Below are positions 1 through 7,801 of a DNA stretch of 64,000 bases, piece by piece (the stretch's first letter is position 1; each line of letters starts with the position of its first letter). The stretch is taken from positions 434,001-498,000 of the forward strand of contig CAWBCO010000002.1 of assembly GCA_963787415.1 (NCBI GenBank), written 5' to 3'. The translations under genes were made by a program, and so were the position numbers. This stretch comes from CAVUWL01 sp963787415. Lineage in GTDB: Bacteria; Actinomycetota; Thermoleophilia; Solirubrobacterales; 70-9. Below the pieces are notes generated by a model. It was not told the DNA's origin. It searched no databases and saw only the letters and a list, made by a program, of their open reading frames with translations.

Positions 1-253
1 CGCCGCCGGGCAGGACGATCTCATCGACGTGTAAGAAGCCGTTGCGCTCAAGACCGATGTCGACGAAGGCCGCCTCCATGCCTGGGAGTACGTTGTCGAC
101 CTTCCCCTTGTAGATGTTGCCGACGATCGAACGGCGACTGCGGCGCTCAATATAGAGCTCGGCGACGTCACTTTTGATGCCTTTGGCCTTTGCCTCAAGG
201 ACGGCCACGCGGGTCTCGCCACCATCGGCGGAGACCAGAATTGTCTTTTTCAT
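1..253 (-). CDS. rng: Ribonuclease E/G family protein, N-terminal part only
   Basis: The gene starts at the ATG at 253 and runs off the left edge of the window, so only about 84 residues are visible. They begin MKKTILVSADGGETRVAVLE and continue through IERRSRRSIVGNIYKGKVDNVLPGMEAAFVDIG. This is the conserved start of RNase E/G with its S1-like RNA-binding fold. The family cuts single-stranded RNA in rRNA maturation and mRNA decay. It lies 54 nt downstream of rodA on the same strand, so it may be transcribed with the cell-shape operon. The catalytic DNase I-like domain is outside the window, so RNase E and RNase G cannot be told apart. Confidence 0.85.
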   Translation of the reverse strand, partial: MKKTILVSADGGETRVAVLEAKAKGIKSDVAELYIERRSRRSIVGNIYKGKVDNVLPGMEAAFVDIGLERNGFLHVDEIVLPGG

Positions 254-307
254 TGATTCAGCTCAGTTCAGATTGCTACGCATTGCCTGGCGTCCCGTCT
301 TACGGAG

Positions 308-1504
308 TCACCAGGCGAACCTGCCCTTCTGGCTGAGCCGCGCTTGGATATGGATGCTCTGGAGAATGCCCACCGCAAGAAATGTCGCGAGCACGGAGGA
401 TCCCCCGTAGCTCACCAGCGGTAAGGGGATGCCGGTGATCGGCATGATCCCAAGGTTCATTCCCACGTTGACGAAGACCTGGAACACCAGAGAGACGGCG
501 ATACCGCCCGCCACCAAAGTTCCGTAGGAATTCTTCGAGAGCGTCACGATCCGCAGCGCCCGCCAAAGAAGCAGGGCGTATAGGGACAGGACGAACGCGG
601 CTCCGAGGAACCCGTAGCGCTCACCGATCACCGCGAAGATGAAGTCGGTGCTGCGCTCGGGAACGAAATCGAGCCCCGTTTGGGTGGCCTGATCGCCGCG
701 TCCGAGCTTACCCCCGGAACCGATGGCGATTTTGGCCTGATCTTGCTGATAGCCCGCGTTGCGCGGGTTCTGACTTGGATTCAAAAAGGAGGTGAGTCGC
801 TGCGCCTGGTAGCCCTTCAGCACCGGAACGCCGGCTGCCGGTGCCACCACGAGGACCAGCGAAACGACCGCAACCAAGGCTCCGCCTAAGACCGCGAAAT
901 GGGTCCAGCGAACACCACCGAAATACATCACGGCAAGAGTAGCGACGACAAACACCAGCGAGGTGCCGAGGTCGGGCTGCAAAAAGACCAGGGCGGCGGG
1001 CGCCAGGCCGAGGCAGAGGTAGCGAACCGTGCGCTGCCTGGGAGAACCGCTGCGGGCGCCATCGATGACAAAGCCCGCCAGCGCCAGGACCAGTAGGAGC
1101 TTGCCGAGCTCGGAGGGCTGGAAGCTGAAGAAAGGCAGTTCGAAGGCACGCCGCGATCCGCGAGCTGCGATACCAAAGACGAAGATCAGGGCAATGCTGA
1201 CGCAAAGGAAGGTGTAGAGGCCGACCCGCAGCTCCCGAAATCGAGAGTAATCCACCCGTGTCAGAGCAAGCATTCCGACCACGCCGAAAACGCCGTAGAC
1301 GATCTGGCGGTCGACGTAGTAGTGGGGACTGCCGGGGACATCGTGCAGGGTCGCCTGACTGAGGACAAAGGCGCTGAAGGTGACCAGCCCGATCGCGGCG
1401 AAGGCCAGAGTTGGATCCATGTAGGGCAGACCGAGTCGCTCGAAGATGCTGGGGCGAGCAACGAAGGGCTCGGGGCGAGCCTGACGGGAACGGGTCGCAT
1501 ACAT
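308..1504 (-). CDS. rodA: RodA, SEDS-family peptidoglycan glycosyltransferase
   Basis: RodA polymerises lipid II into glycan strands in the elongasome together with the class B penicillin-binding protein encoded just upstream. The 398-residue product has about ten hydrophobic segments and the SEDS signatures QPDLGTSLVF, FVPERSTDFIFAVIGERYG and GIPLPLVSYGGSS near the C-terminus. The open frame extends further upstream, but the ATG at 1504 overlaps the mrdA stop by one base (TGATG) and gives the expected N-terminus, which supports translational coupling. It is the last gene of the mreB-mreC-mreD-mrdA-rodA series. Confidence 0.93.
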   Translation of the reverse strand: MYATRSRQARPEPFVARPSIFERLGLPYMDPTLAFAAIGLVTFSAFVLSQATLHDVPGSPHYYVDRQIVYGVFGVVGMLALTRVDYSRFRELRVGLYTFLCVSIALIFVFGIAARGSRRAFELPFFSFQPSELGKLLLVLALAGFVIDGARSGSPRQRTVRYLCLGLAPAALVFLQPDLGTSLVFVVATLAVMYFGGVRWTHFAVLGGALVAVVSLVLVVAPAAGVPVLKGYQAQRLTSFLNPSQNPRNAGYQQDQAKIAIGSGGKLGRGDQATQTGLDFVPERSTDFIFAVIGERYGFLGAAFVLSLYALLLWRALRIVTLSKNSYGTLVAGGIAVSLVFQVFVNVGMNLGIMPITGIPLPLVSYGGSSVLATFLAVGILQSIHIQARLSQKGRFAW

Positions 1505-3375
1505 CAGCCCGGGCTCCCCCCGTTGGGGCCCGCTGGGCCCGACGTGTGCTTGTGGTAGTAGGCCTCGAGGATCTGCAGCGCGGCCGGCGCGGCCGATTCG
1601 GCGCCGAAGCCTCCTTCTTCGATCGTCACCGCCGTGACGATACGCGGATTGGGGTATGGGGACATGACGATGTACCAGGACTGATAGGGATGAGGGGGCC
1701 GTTCGGCGGTCCCGGTCTTGCCCGCCACCGGGACCGGGAAGCCGCCAAAGACGGCGTAGGAGGTGCCGCCGGCACTCTGCGCGGCCTCGTGCATGCCTTC
1801 GAGGATCGCCGCCCTGTAGGTGGGGTTGACGTGGACGTGGCGACGTGGCGGCGGTTCGAATTCCTTCAGGATCCCGCCGGTCGGGTCTTCGACCTGCATG
1901 CCCACGTGGGGGGTGACGACAGTGCCGCCGTTGGCCACCGTCGCGTAGGCGATCGCCATCTGTAGGGGGTTCGTCTGCAGGTACCCCTGGCCGGTCGCCA
2001 GCTGAATGTTGCTCCCAGGCGACCATGGGCCTTCGACCTTCCCTCGCCTGTATTCCCGTTCTTGCCACTGTTTGCTAGGCAGCAGGCCGACTTGCTGCTC
2101 GGGGAGGTCGATCCCGGTCGGCCGCCCGATCCCGAGCAGGTGGGCCCAGTGCTGAAGCGCCCCCGTCTCCCACATTTTATACCCGAGGGTATAGAAGAAC
2201 ACGTCGTCGGAGACCTTGATCGCCGGGACGAGGGTGAGGGCGCCGTAGGCGGCGTTGCCCGAGTTGTGGAATGTCTCCCCTCCGACATCTAATGAGCCGT
2301 TGTCATCGATCACGGTTTCCGGGGTGATGACGCCGCTGTTCAGCGCCGCCATCGCGGTTATGAGCTTGAAGGTCGAGCCGGTGGGATAGAGCCCTTCGGT
2401 GGCGCGGTTGGTGAGCGGCGACAGCACTGGGTTGCGGTAGAGGCCGTTGACCTGGGCCTGGGTCAGCGGCTTGGTGAACACGCTCGGGTCATAGGTCGGG
2501 TAGGAGCCGAGGGCGAGGATCTGGCCGTTGTGGACGTTCATCGTCAGGAAGGCGCCCGGCAGGCCCCGGGCGGCGAGTGCCTGTTCACCCGCTTCCTGCA
2601 CCTTCGATTCGATCGATAGCCTCAAGTTGTCACCGGGGGTAGGCGGCTTGGAGACCAGCTGCCCACCGGGGGTCGGCTCCCCGAGCGCGTTGACCTGGAT
2701 ACGGGTGAGGCCCGGCTTCCCGCGCAAAAAGCGATCGTAGGTCTCCTCGACCCCGCCCTGGCCGATCTCATCGCCCGCCTGCAGGTGGCGATAGCGCGGT
2801 TCCTTCAGCTGGGCTTCGCTGACCTCCCCGACGGTGCCCAGCACGTGAGCGGCAAGAGTTCCGCCCGGATATTTGCGGACGAAGACTCGTTGGACTTGAA
2901 CTCCGGGGAAGCGAAGCTGATTTTCCTGCAGGTAGTAGACGAGGTCATAGCCGACGTTGCGACGCAGCGTGACCGGGGCGTCGGCGGTGACCTTGAGCTG
3001 CTCGCGCATCGTCTTGCGCACCTGGCGCAGTGACATGTGCGTGATCGCGCCGAGGCGCGCTAGCTCGGCCCGACGCTTCGCCGGCAGCGGCGGCAGCTTT
3101 TGCGGATTGACCTGCAGCGCGAGGCTGGTGCGATTGTCGACCAGCACTTTGCCATTGCGGTCGAGGATTTGACCGCGTGGCGCTTCGACGCGGAACTCAC
3201 GGGTGCGGTTGTTGTTGGCTTCGGCGAGATACTTTTTGCCGGAGAGGACCTGGAGGTCCCAAAGGCGGAAGAAGAGAACCGCGAAGAGCGCCACCGTCAA
3301 GCCGCCGACCACGGCGATGCGAAGCCCCAGGCCGTCATTCATCTGGGGCCGTCGGTCGTCGGAGCGAAGGTACAT
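1504..3375 (-). CDS. mrdA: Penicillin-binding protein 2 (elongasome transpeptidase)
   Basis: This class B PBP cross-links peptidoglycan during lateral wall growth and works with RodA. The 623-residue protein has a single N-terminal membrane anchor (about residues 18-37), a pedestal domain starting with the conserved EAPRGQILDRNG stretch, and a transpeptidase domain. That domain carries S334-T-F-K (SxxK), S389-D-D (SxD) and a C-terminal KTGTAE box. The open frame continues upstream into mreD, but the ATG at 3375 gives a normal N-terminus; a second in-frame ATG eleven codons later is possible. Eight bases separate it from the mreD stop. Confidence 0.93.
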   Translation of the reverse strand: MYLRSDDRRPQMNDGLGLRIAVVGGLTVALFAVLFFRLWDLQVLSGKKYLAEANNNRTREFRVEAPRGQILDRNGKVLVDNRTSLALQVNPQKLPPLPAKRRAELARLGAITHMSLRQVRKTMREQLKVTADAPVTLRRNVGYDLVYYLQENQLRFPGVQVQRVFVRKYPGGTLAAHVLGTVGEVSEAQLKEPRYRHLQAGDEIGQGGVEETYDRFLRGKPGLTRIQVNALGEPTPGGQLVSKPPTPGDNLRLSIESKVQEAGEQALAARGLPGAFLTMNVHNGQILALGSYPTYDPSVFTKPLTQAQVNGLYRNPVLSPLTNRATEGLYPTGSTFKLITAMAALNSGVITPETVIDDNGSLDVGGETFHNSGNAAYGALTLVPAIKVSDDVFFYTLGYKMWETGALQHWAHLLGIGRPTGIDLPEQQVGLLPSKQWQEREYRRGKVEGPWSPGSNIQLATGQGYLQTNPLQMAIAYATVANGGTVVTPHVGMQVEDPTGGILKEFEPPPRRHVHVNPTYRAAILEGMHEAAQSAGGTSYAVFGGFPVPVAGKTGTAERPPHPYQSWYIVMSPYPNPRIVTAVTIEEGGFGAESAAPAALQILEAYYHKHTSGPAGPNGGSPG

Positions 3376-3383
3376 GGCCTCTC

Positions 3384-3932
3384 CTAGGCTCCCAGCGCCG
3401 TCGATTGCCTGCGGGTTCGCGCGCTCGAATCCTCGACCAGAGCCGAGCGCAATGCACGGCGCACTCCAAGATAGATCGGCCAACCGAGGAAAAAGGCAAA
3501 GACGCTTTTGATCAGCATGTCTCTAACCACCAAGACACTGACCGTGGCGTCGAGTCCAAGTAGCAGCTGCAAAACGCCGAAGGTGAGCTCGGCGAACAGG
3601 GTCAGGCCCATGCACAGAAGTGGAGCAACCAGAGGGCTGTGAATCTCAAAGCGCTCTCGAAAGAGACCGGCCAGGTAACCGGTGCTGAGCAGGACAAGCG
3701 AGCTGGCGCCAAGCGGCTCGATCAGCAGGCAGTCAACCAGAAAGCCGATCGAGAAACCTGTCACGACCCCGGTCATGCTGCCCCCGAGCAGACCGAGTGA
3801 GACGACCAGCGCCGGCAGCACATCGGGACTGGTGTGAAAGAGCGCGACTTGAGAAAAGAAGGAAAGCTGCAAAAGCACCCCAAGGATCACGATCGCAACG
3901 ATTCGGGCGAAGATTTTCGGGGTGAGGATCAT
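3384..3932 (-). CDS. mreD: MreD, rod-shape membrane protein
   Basis: The 182-residue integral membrane protein starts MILTPKIFARIVAIVILG and has five to six hydrophobic helices, the usual size and layout of MreD. MreD links MreC and the cytoskeleton to the RodA-PBP2 synthase. The ATG at 3932 overlaps the mreC stop in an ATGA tetranucleotide, which fixes the start against the longer open frame. MreD is poorly conserved, so the name rests largely on its position between mreC and mrdA plus topology. Confidence 0.88.
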   Translation of the reverse strand: MILTPKIFARIVAIVILGVLLQLSFFSQVALFHTSPDVLPALVVSLGLLGGSMTGVVTGFSIGFLVDCLLIEPLGASSLVLLSTGYLAGLFRERFEIHSPLVAPLLCMGLTLFAELTFGVLQLLLGLDATVSVLVVRDMLIKSVFAFFLGWPIYLGVRRALRSALVEDSSARTRRQSTALGA

Positions 3933-4774
3933 CGGCGCGAACCCCGGGTGAGGACCTGGAGCATTTCCAGGTTGCGCAGGTCCGCGAAGGGTCGCACGTG
4001 CACCTCCAGGCTCGCCTCTTGTTCTGGAATCGAGGCCTGGGTCACTTCGCCGATCGGCAGGTTGGGCGGGAAGAGCGAGGCGAGTCCCTGGGCGCGCCAT
4101 CCGGCGGTGACAACCGTATCTCCGCGAGGTACGTGCACGCTGGAGTCGAGGAAGTCGAGGATCAGTTCGTCGGGATCTCCAACCTCCGCCTTGACTACGC
4201 CCTGCACCCCCTGGGGCACGACTTTCGCCGAGACCGCGCTGGAGTGATCGGAGATTAGGGTCACCTGCGCCGAGCCACCGGTCACCGCGGCGACCCGCCC
4301 GACCAGGCCTTCGCCGTTAATTACCGGGTCGTTTACCGCAACACCTTGACCGCTTCCGGCATCGATCGTGACGGCTGAATACCAGATAGTCGGCGAGCGG
4401 GCGATCACCTGAGCGGTGACCGGATTGTCAGCAGCGGGGATCGCCCGACGATCGAGCGAGAGGAGCTTGCGAAGTTGTGCATTTTCGGCAACCGCGGCCT
4501 GGTTTGCTACTGCCTGCTTGCGGGCTCTGGCCAATTCGACCTCCAGGCGACTGTTGCGACCGCGCGCATCAAAGGTCTGATCAAACCAATTGATCAGATC
4601 GCGGGCCGGCTTCAGCGCCCGGCTGGCGACTTCTTGCAGCGGGCTGAAGATCGTGCTGACGCCACGCTGGATGCCATCTGAGCTCTGTCCGTAGGTGACC
4701 GTCAGCAAGGCAAAGGAGCCGATCACCAAAATGGCGAGGACCGCCCTACGGCGGCGTACTTGCTTTCGGTACAC
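3929..4774 (-). CDS. mreC: MreC, elongasome scaffold protein
   Basis: MreC is a bitopic membrane protein whose periplasmic part activates PBP2. The 281-residue product has a basic N-terminus, one transmembrane helix (about residues 11-29), a coiled coil at about 70-110 and then the two-barrel MreC core with the ITAEG-like stretch VNDPVINGEGLVGRVAAV. The start codon is GTG at 4774. Its stop overlaps the mreD start, and mreB ends 38 nt upstream, so it sits in the conserved mreBCD order. Confidence 0.93.
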   Translation of the reverse strand: MYRKQVRRRRAVLAILVIGSFALLTVTYGQSSDGIQRGVSTIFSPLQEVASRALKPARDLINWFDQTFDARGRNSRLEVELARARKQAVANQAAVAENAQLRKLLSLDRRAIPAADNPVTAQVIARSPTIWYSAVTIDAGSGQGVAVNDPVINGEGLVGRVAAVTGGSAQVTLISDHSSAVSAKVVPQGVQGVVKAEVGDPDELILDFLDSSVHVPRGDTVVTAGWRAQGLASLFPPNLPIGEVTQASIPEQEASLEVHVRPFADLRNLEMLQVLTRGSRR

Positions 4775-4812
4775 AATGAAGGCCTAAGTTTGGGGCTTTG
4801 CATGAGCGACGG

Positions 4813-5862
4813 CTAATCAAAACGCCGCGCTCTCGAATTCTTCTTGCCAGCGCGGTGAATCGTCTCGAACTCCTCAAGCGATATCCCCGAGCCAACGGCA
4901 ACGCAGGTCAGCGGTGACTCTGCCAGCTGGCAGGGCATCTGGCACTCATCGCGCATGCGCTGCTCCAGTCCTTGCAGCAGCGCCCCTCCCCCGGCCAGCG
5001 TGATCCCACGGTCCATGATGTCCCCAGCAAGCTCCGGCGGAGTCCGATCCAAAGTGTCCTTAACCGCATCGACGATGTGCCCGACCGTCTCATCGAGCGC
5101 TTCTCGAACCTCCTCGGAACCGAGGGTGACCGTTTTGGGCAATCCAGATACGAGATCACGTCCGCGGATCTCGGTTCGGACCTCCTCGGGCAATGGAGAG
5201 GCAGATCCCGCCTCGAGCTTTACCTCCTCTGCCGTCTGAGTACCGATCGCCAGCTTGTACTCGTGCTTGCAGTGGCTGACTATCGCATCGTCGAGCTCGT
5301 CCCCGCCGACTCGGATCGACTCCGAGACGACGATCCCGCCAAGTGAGATGACCGCCACCTCGGTGGTGCCGCCACCGATGTCTACGATCATAGAACCGGT
5401 CGGCTCAGCCACCGGTAGTCCGGCCCCAATCGCGGCCGCCATCGGCTCCTCAATCAGGTAGGCGTTGCGGGCGCCGGCCGAGAGGCAGGCCTCCTCGACC
5501 GCGCGCTTCTCAACCCCAGTCACCCCGGACGGAACGCAGACGACCACGCGGGGGTGGGCGAAGCGGTTGGAGTGCACCTTCTTGATGAAGTGGCGCAGCA
5601 TCTGCTCGGTGACGTCAAAGTCTGCAATCACCCCGTCCTTAAGAGGGCGAATCGCGGTAATCGTTCCCGGCGTTCGCCCCAGCATCCGCTTCGCCTCGAC
5701 CCCGACCGCGTGGACCTGTCCGTTGCGTGAATCAATCGCAACCACCGAGGGCTCCGAGAGCACGATTCCGCGGCCCCGAACGTAGACGAGGGTATTGGCC
5801 GTGCCAAGGTCAACCGCCATGTCGCGGCCGCCGAGTCCGGTTAGATAGCTGATCAGGCCCAT
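4813..5862 (-). CDS. mreB: MreB, actin-like cell-shape protein
   Basis: MreB is an actin homologue that forms membrane-bound filaments directing wall synthesis. The core begins DMAVDLGTANTLVYVRGRGIV (phosphate 1 loop), contains IVDIGGGTTEVAVISLGG (phosphate 2) and the adenosine-binding LAGGGALLQGLE. Length is 349 residues from the ATG at 5862, matching the family. An alternative in-frame ATG at 5892 would add MIASKFSNPR. Neither start has a clear Shine-Dalgarno sequence; the shorter form was chosen by family length. Confidence 0.94.
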   Translation of the reverse strand: MGLISYLTGLGGRDMAVDLGTANTLVYVRGRGIVLSEPSVVAIDSRNGQVHAVGVEAKRMLGRTPGTITAIRPLKDGVIADFDVTEQMLRHFIKKVHSNRFAHPRVVVCVPSGVTGVEKRAVEEACLSAGARNAYLIEEPMAAAIGAGLPVAEPTGSMIVDIGGGTTEVAVISLGGIVVSESIRVGGDELDDAIVSHCKHEYKLAIGTQTAEEVKLEAGSASPLPEEVRTEIRGRDLVSGLPKTVTLGSEEVREALDETVGHIVDAVKDTLDRTPPELAGDIMDRGITLAGGGALLQGLEQRMRDECQMPCQLAESPLTCVAVGSGISLEEFETIHRAGKKNSRARRFD

Positions 5863-5924
5863 GCGTGGATTGGAGAACTTCGAGGCAATCATCCCAAAAG
5901 GGACAACGGGGGCCCCGTTCGGAC

Positions 5925-6485
5925 CTAACGCTGGTCGAAGAACTGCGGAACCAATGCCACCAACAAGCCCACGGGAAGCCCGACAACGTTGGAGACGCTG
6001 CCTTCGATTCGCTCCACCAGGGTCGATCCCAGAGTCTGGATCGCATAGCCACCGGAGCGCCCCCGCCACTCTCCAAACCGAACGTAGCGCTCCTTCTCCT
6101 CGGTGCTGAGCGCCCTGAACTCAACCCGGGTGCGCTCCAAGCCACTGCGCTCCTTGCCCTCCTCAAGCACCACCAACCCGCTCAACACTTCATGGGTGCG
6201 ACCCGAAAGGCGCTCCAAATATTCGCCCGCCTCCTGCATATTCTCCGGCTTCCCGAGCGCCCTGCCATCGATCACAACATCGGTGTCACAGGCGAGGACG
6301 AGAGCCATCTCCTTTTTCGGCGCTGGGACCGCCCTGGCCTTCATCCTCGCGTTCTCGATCACCTCCACGGCCGGGTCTCCACCGGTGAGCTCAGTTACTC
6401 CGGGGACCACCAGCTCAAACTCGATCCCCAGTTTGCGGAGGATCTCACTCCGCTGTGGAGACCCCGATGCAAGAACAACCTTCAG
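5925..6485 (-). CDS. maf: Maf-like nucleoside triphosphate pyrophosphatase
   Basis: Maf proteins hydrolyse non-canonical or regulatory nucleoside triphosphates to monophosphates. The family N-terminal motif is present as VVLASGSPQRSEILRKLG, followed by ACDTDVVIDGRALGKPENMQEA (catalytic Asp region). The frame has no ATG, GTG or TTG between an upstream stop and this motif; the first GTG (6410) would delete the motif. The best start is therefore CTG at 6485, giving 186 residues with the usual KVVLASGSP beginning and a CTGA overlap with the ndk stop. The start codon assignment is inference; the family assignment is secure. Confidence 0.85.
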   Translation of the reverse strand: MKVVLASGSPQRSEILRKLGIEFELVVPGVTELTGGDPAVEVIENARMKARAVPAPKKEMALVLACDTDVVIDGRALGKPENMQEAGEYLERLSGRTHEVLSGLVVLEEGKERSGLERTRVEFRALSTEEKERYVRFGEWRGRSGGYAIQTLGSTLVERIEGSVSNVVGLPVGLLVALVPQFFDQR

Positions 6486-6889
6486 GAGAGCTCTGGAAAC
6501 CAGATCTCGATCTCGCGCTCAGCAGACTCATCGGAGTCAGAGCCATGCACCATGTTGAAAGTTACCTCGAGGGCGAAATCTCCGCGGATCGAACCAGGCG
6601 CCGCCTCAACCGGATTTGTCGCGCCAATCAGCTGTCGAGCCGCAGCTACAGCCCCCGGACCCTCCAATACCATCGCCACCAGGGTTCCACCGGTAATGAA
6701 GGAGACGAGCTCCCCGAAAAACGGCTTCTCGGCATGCTCGGCGTAGTGTCGATTGGCGATCGGCGCATCAGCCCGCATCGTCTTCAGCGCGGCAATGCGA
6801 AGCCCCTTGCGCTCAAAGCGAGCGATCACCTCTCCGCTCAGGGCGCGTTGGAAGGCGTCAGGCTTGACGAGGATCAGGGTCCGGCTCAC
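6482..6889 (-). CDS. ndk: Nucleoside diphosphate kinase
   Basis: Ndk moves the gamma phosphate of ATP to NDPs through a phosphohistidine. The 135-residue protein starts at a GTG (6889) with SRTLILVKPDAFQR, the normal family start, and carries the active-site His115 in FNMVHGSDS. The open frame extends upstream, but that part is a shadow of the zinc-ribbon gene, which overlaps the ndk start by 32 nt. Ndk and Maf are adjacent and both act on nucleotides. Confidence 0.95.
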   Translation of the reverse strand: MSRTLILVKPDAFQRALSGEVIARFERKGLRIAALKTMRADAPIANRHYAEHAEKPFFGELVSFITGGTLVAMVLEGPGAVAAARQLIGATNPVEAAPGSIRGDFALEVTFNMVHGSDSDESAEREIEIWFPELS

Positions 6890-7562
6890 GGCTGGGGCTC
6901 CTTTGCTGTCGCTGGGGACTCGGCGCCTCGGTTGGGGCGGCGCGCGTGGCCGGCTCTTTTTTTGCGGACGGGGGCTGTTTTTTGCGGACTGCGGGTTGCC
7001 GCCGTTCTGCGGGGCGCTCCTCACGGGGGACGGTGCGTTCGGAATTGGCCTCCGAGCGCTCGGCGCGAGAGGAGGGGGCCGTTCGCTCCTCCGAGCGTCG
7101 CGGGCGTCGCTCGGAGGCAGTTTGCAACACGGTCTCGCAATAGGGACAGAGCCTCCAGGCAGGGGCCACGGGCCTGGCGCAGTTAGGACAGGGAACCTTG
7201 AGCCGGTGTTGGCAACTGGGGCAGCGCAGAAAATCGCGCTCGATCGGGTGCTGGCAGTTGGGACAGGAGACCTCGCTGAGCTGGCGCACCCTCAGGTCCG
7301 CCGCTTTGATCTCCAGCTCGCGCTCATGTGCGTCCTCGAGAAACTCCGGCGGGCGGACAATCGCATAAACCGCGGTGCCGACGTAGGGGAAAAAGGAGGC
7401 GATCGTCGCGCAGGCAACGAGGAATGGATCGGCGATGCGCCGCTTGGCGTCAGAGTAGGTATAGACGATCAGCGCCAGCCAGAGGACGATGAAGACCAAC
7501 AAGAGCAGGGTGACGGCCAAGTTGAGGCCGCTGTTGCTGATGCCGAAGATTGCTAGTGACAT
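6858..7562 (-). CDS. Membrane protein with double zinc ribbon and charged tail
   Basis: The 234-residue product has one strong hydrophobic helix (about 12-36) and a second weak one (about 46-70). Two zinc-ribbon modules follow with CPNCQHP/CPSCQH and CPNCARP/CPYCE pairs (about residues 99-145). The tail is a roughly 85-residue low-complexity stretch rich in Arg, Glu, Pro and Ser, probably disordered. Such zinc-ribbon membrane proteins are common in actinobacteria and have no assigned function. It lies between a small membrane protein and ndk on the same strand and overlaps ndk by 32 nt. Confidence 0.75.
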   Translation of the reverse strand: MSLAIFGISNSGLNLAVTLLLLVFIVLWLALIVYTYSDAKRRIADPFLVACATIASFFPYVGTAVYAIVRPPEFLEDAHERELEIKAADLRVRQLSEVSCPNCQHPIERDFLRCPSCQHRLKVPCPNCARPVAPAWRLCPYCETVLQTASERRPRRSEERTAPSSRAERSEANSERTVPREERPAERRQPAVRKKQPPSAKKEPATRAAPTEAPSPQRQQRSPSREPDPDPRQA

Positions 7563-7636
7563 TGCTTGGGGCGCCGCGGGTAAGGGAGCGGCAGTCTACT
7601 TCGCCGCAAGACCTACAAACCCTATGGCAATGTTCC

Positions 7637-7756
7637 TCAGAGGAAGAGCCTGCCGAACAGATATCCGATCCCAAAGAAGAGAAGGATGACTATCGCGACC
7701 ACGCCGGCGACCAGGGCCATCATCGAAAGCAGTTCGGTACCGGCGCTTCGATCCAT
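7637..7756 (-). CDS. Small single-pass membrane protein, 39 residues
   Basis: This short reading frame begins ATG GAT CGA and encodes MDRSAGTELLSMMALVAGVV followed by AIVILLFFGIGYLFGRLFL. It has a short charged N-terminus, one long hydrophobic helix and a closing Gly/Arg-rich turn. It fills the 240-nt space between folC and the zinc-ribbon membrane protein on the same strand, with 45 nt to the folC stop. No homologue is recognised. Coding is supported by the clean hydrophobic pattern and its position inside a compact operon. Confidence 0.55.
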   Translation of the reverse strand: MDRSAGTELLSMMALVAGVVAIVILLFFGIGYLFGRLFL

Positions 7757-7801
7757 CGCCGAATCCTCGCACAGTCGCGCCCAGCTCCCCCCCGGCCACG
7801 A

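Noticed and set aside
308..2068. 586-residue minus-strand frame containing RodA plus a 188-residue N-terminal extension
   Set aside because: The extension is the out-of-frame shadow of mrdA; the ATG at 1504 gives a normal RodA and overlaps the mrdA stop by one base.
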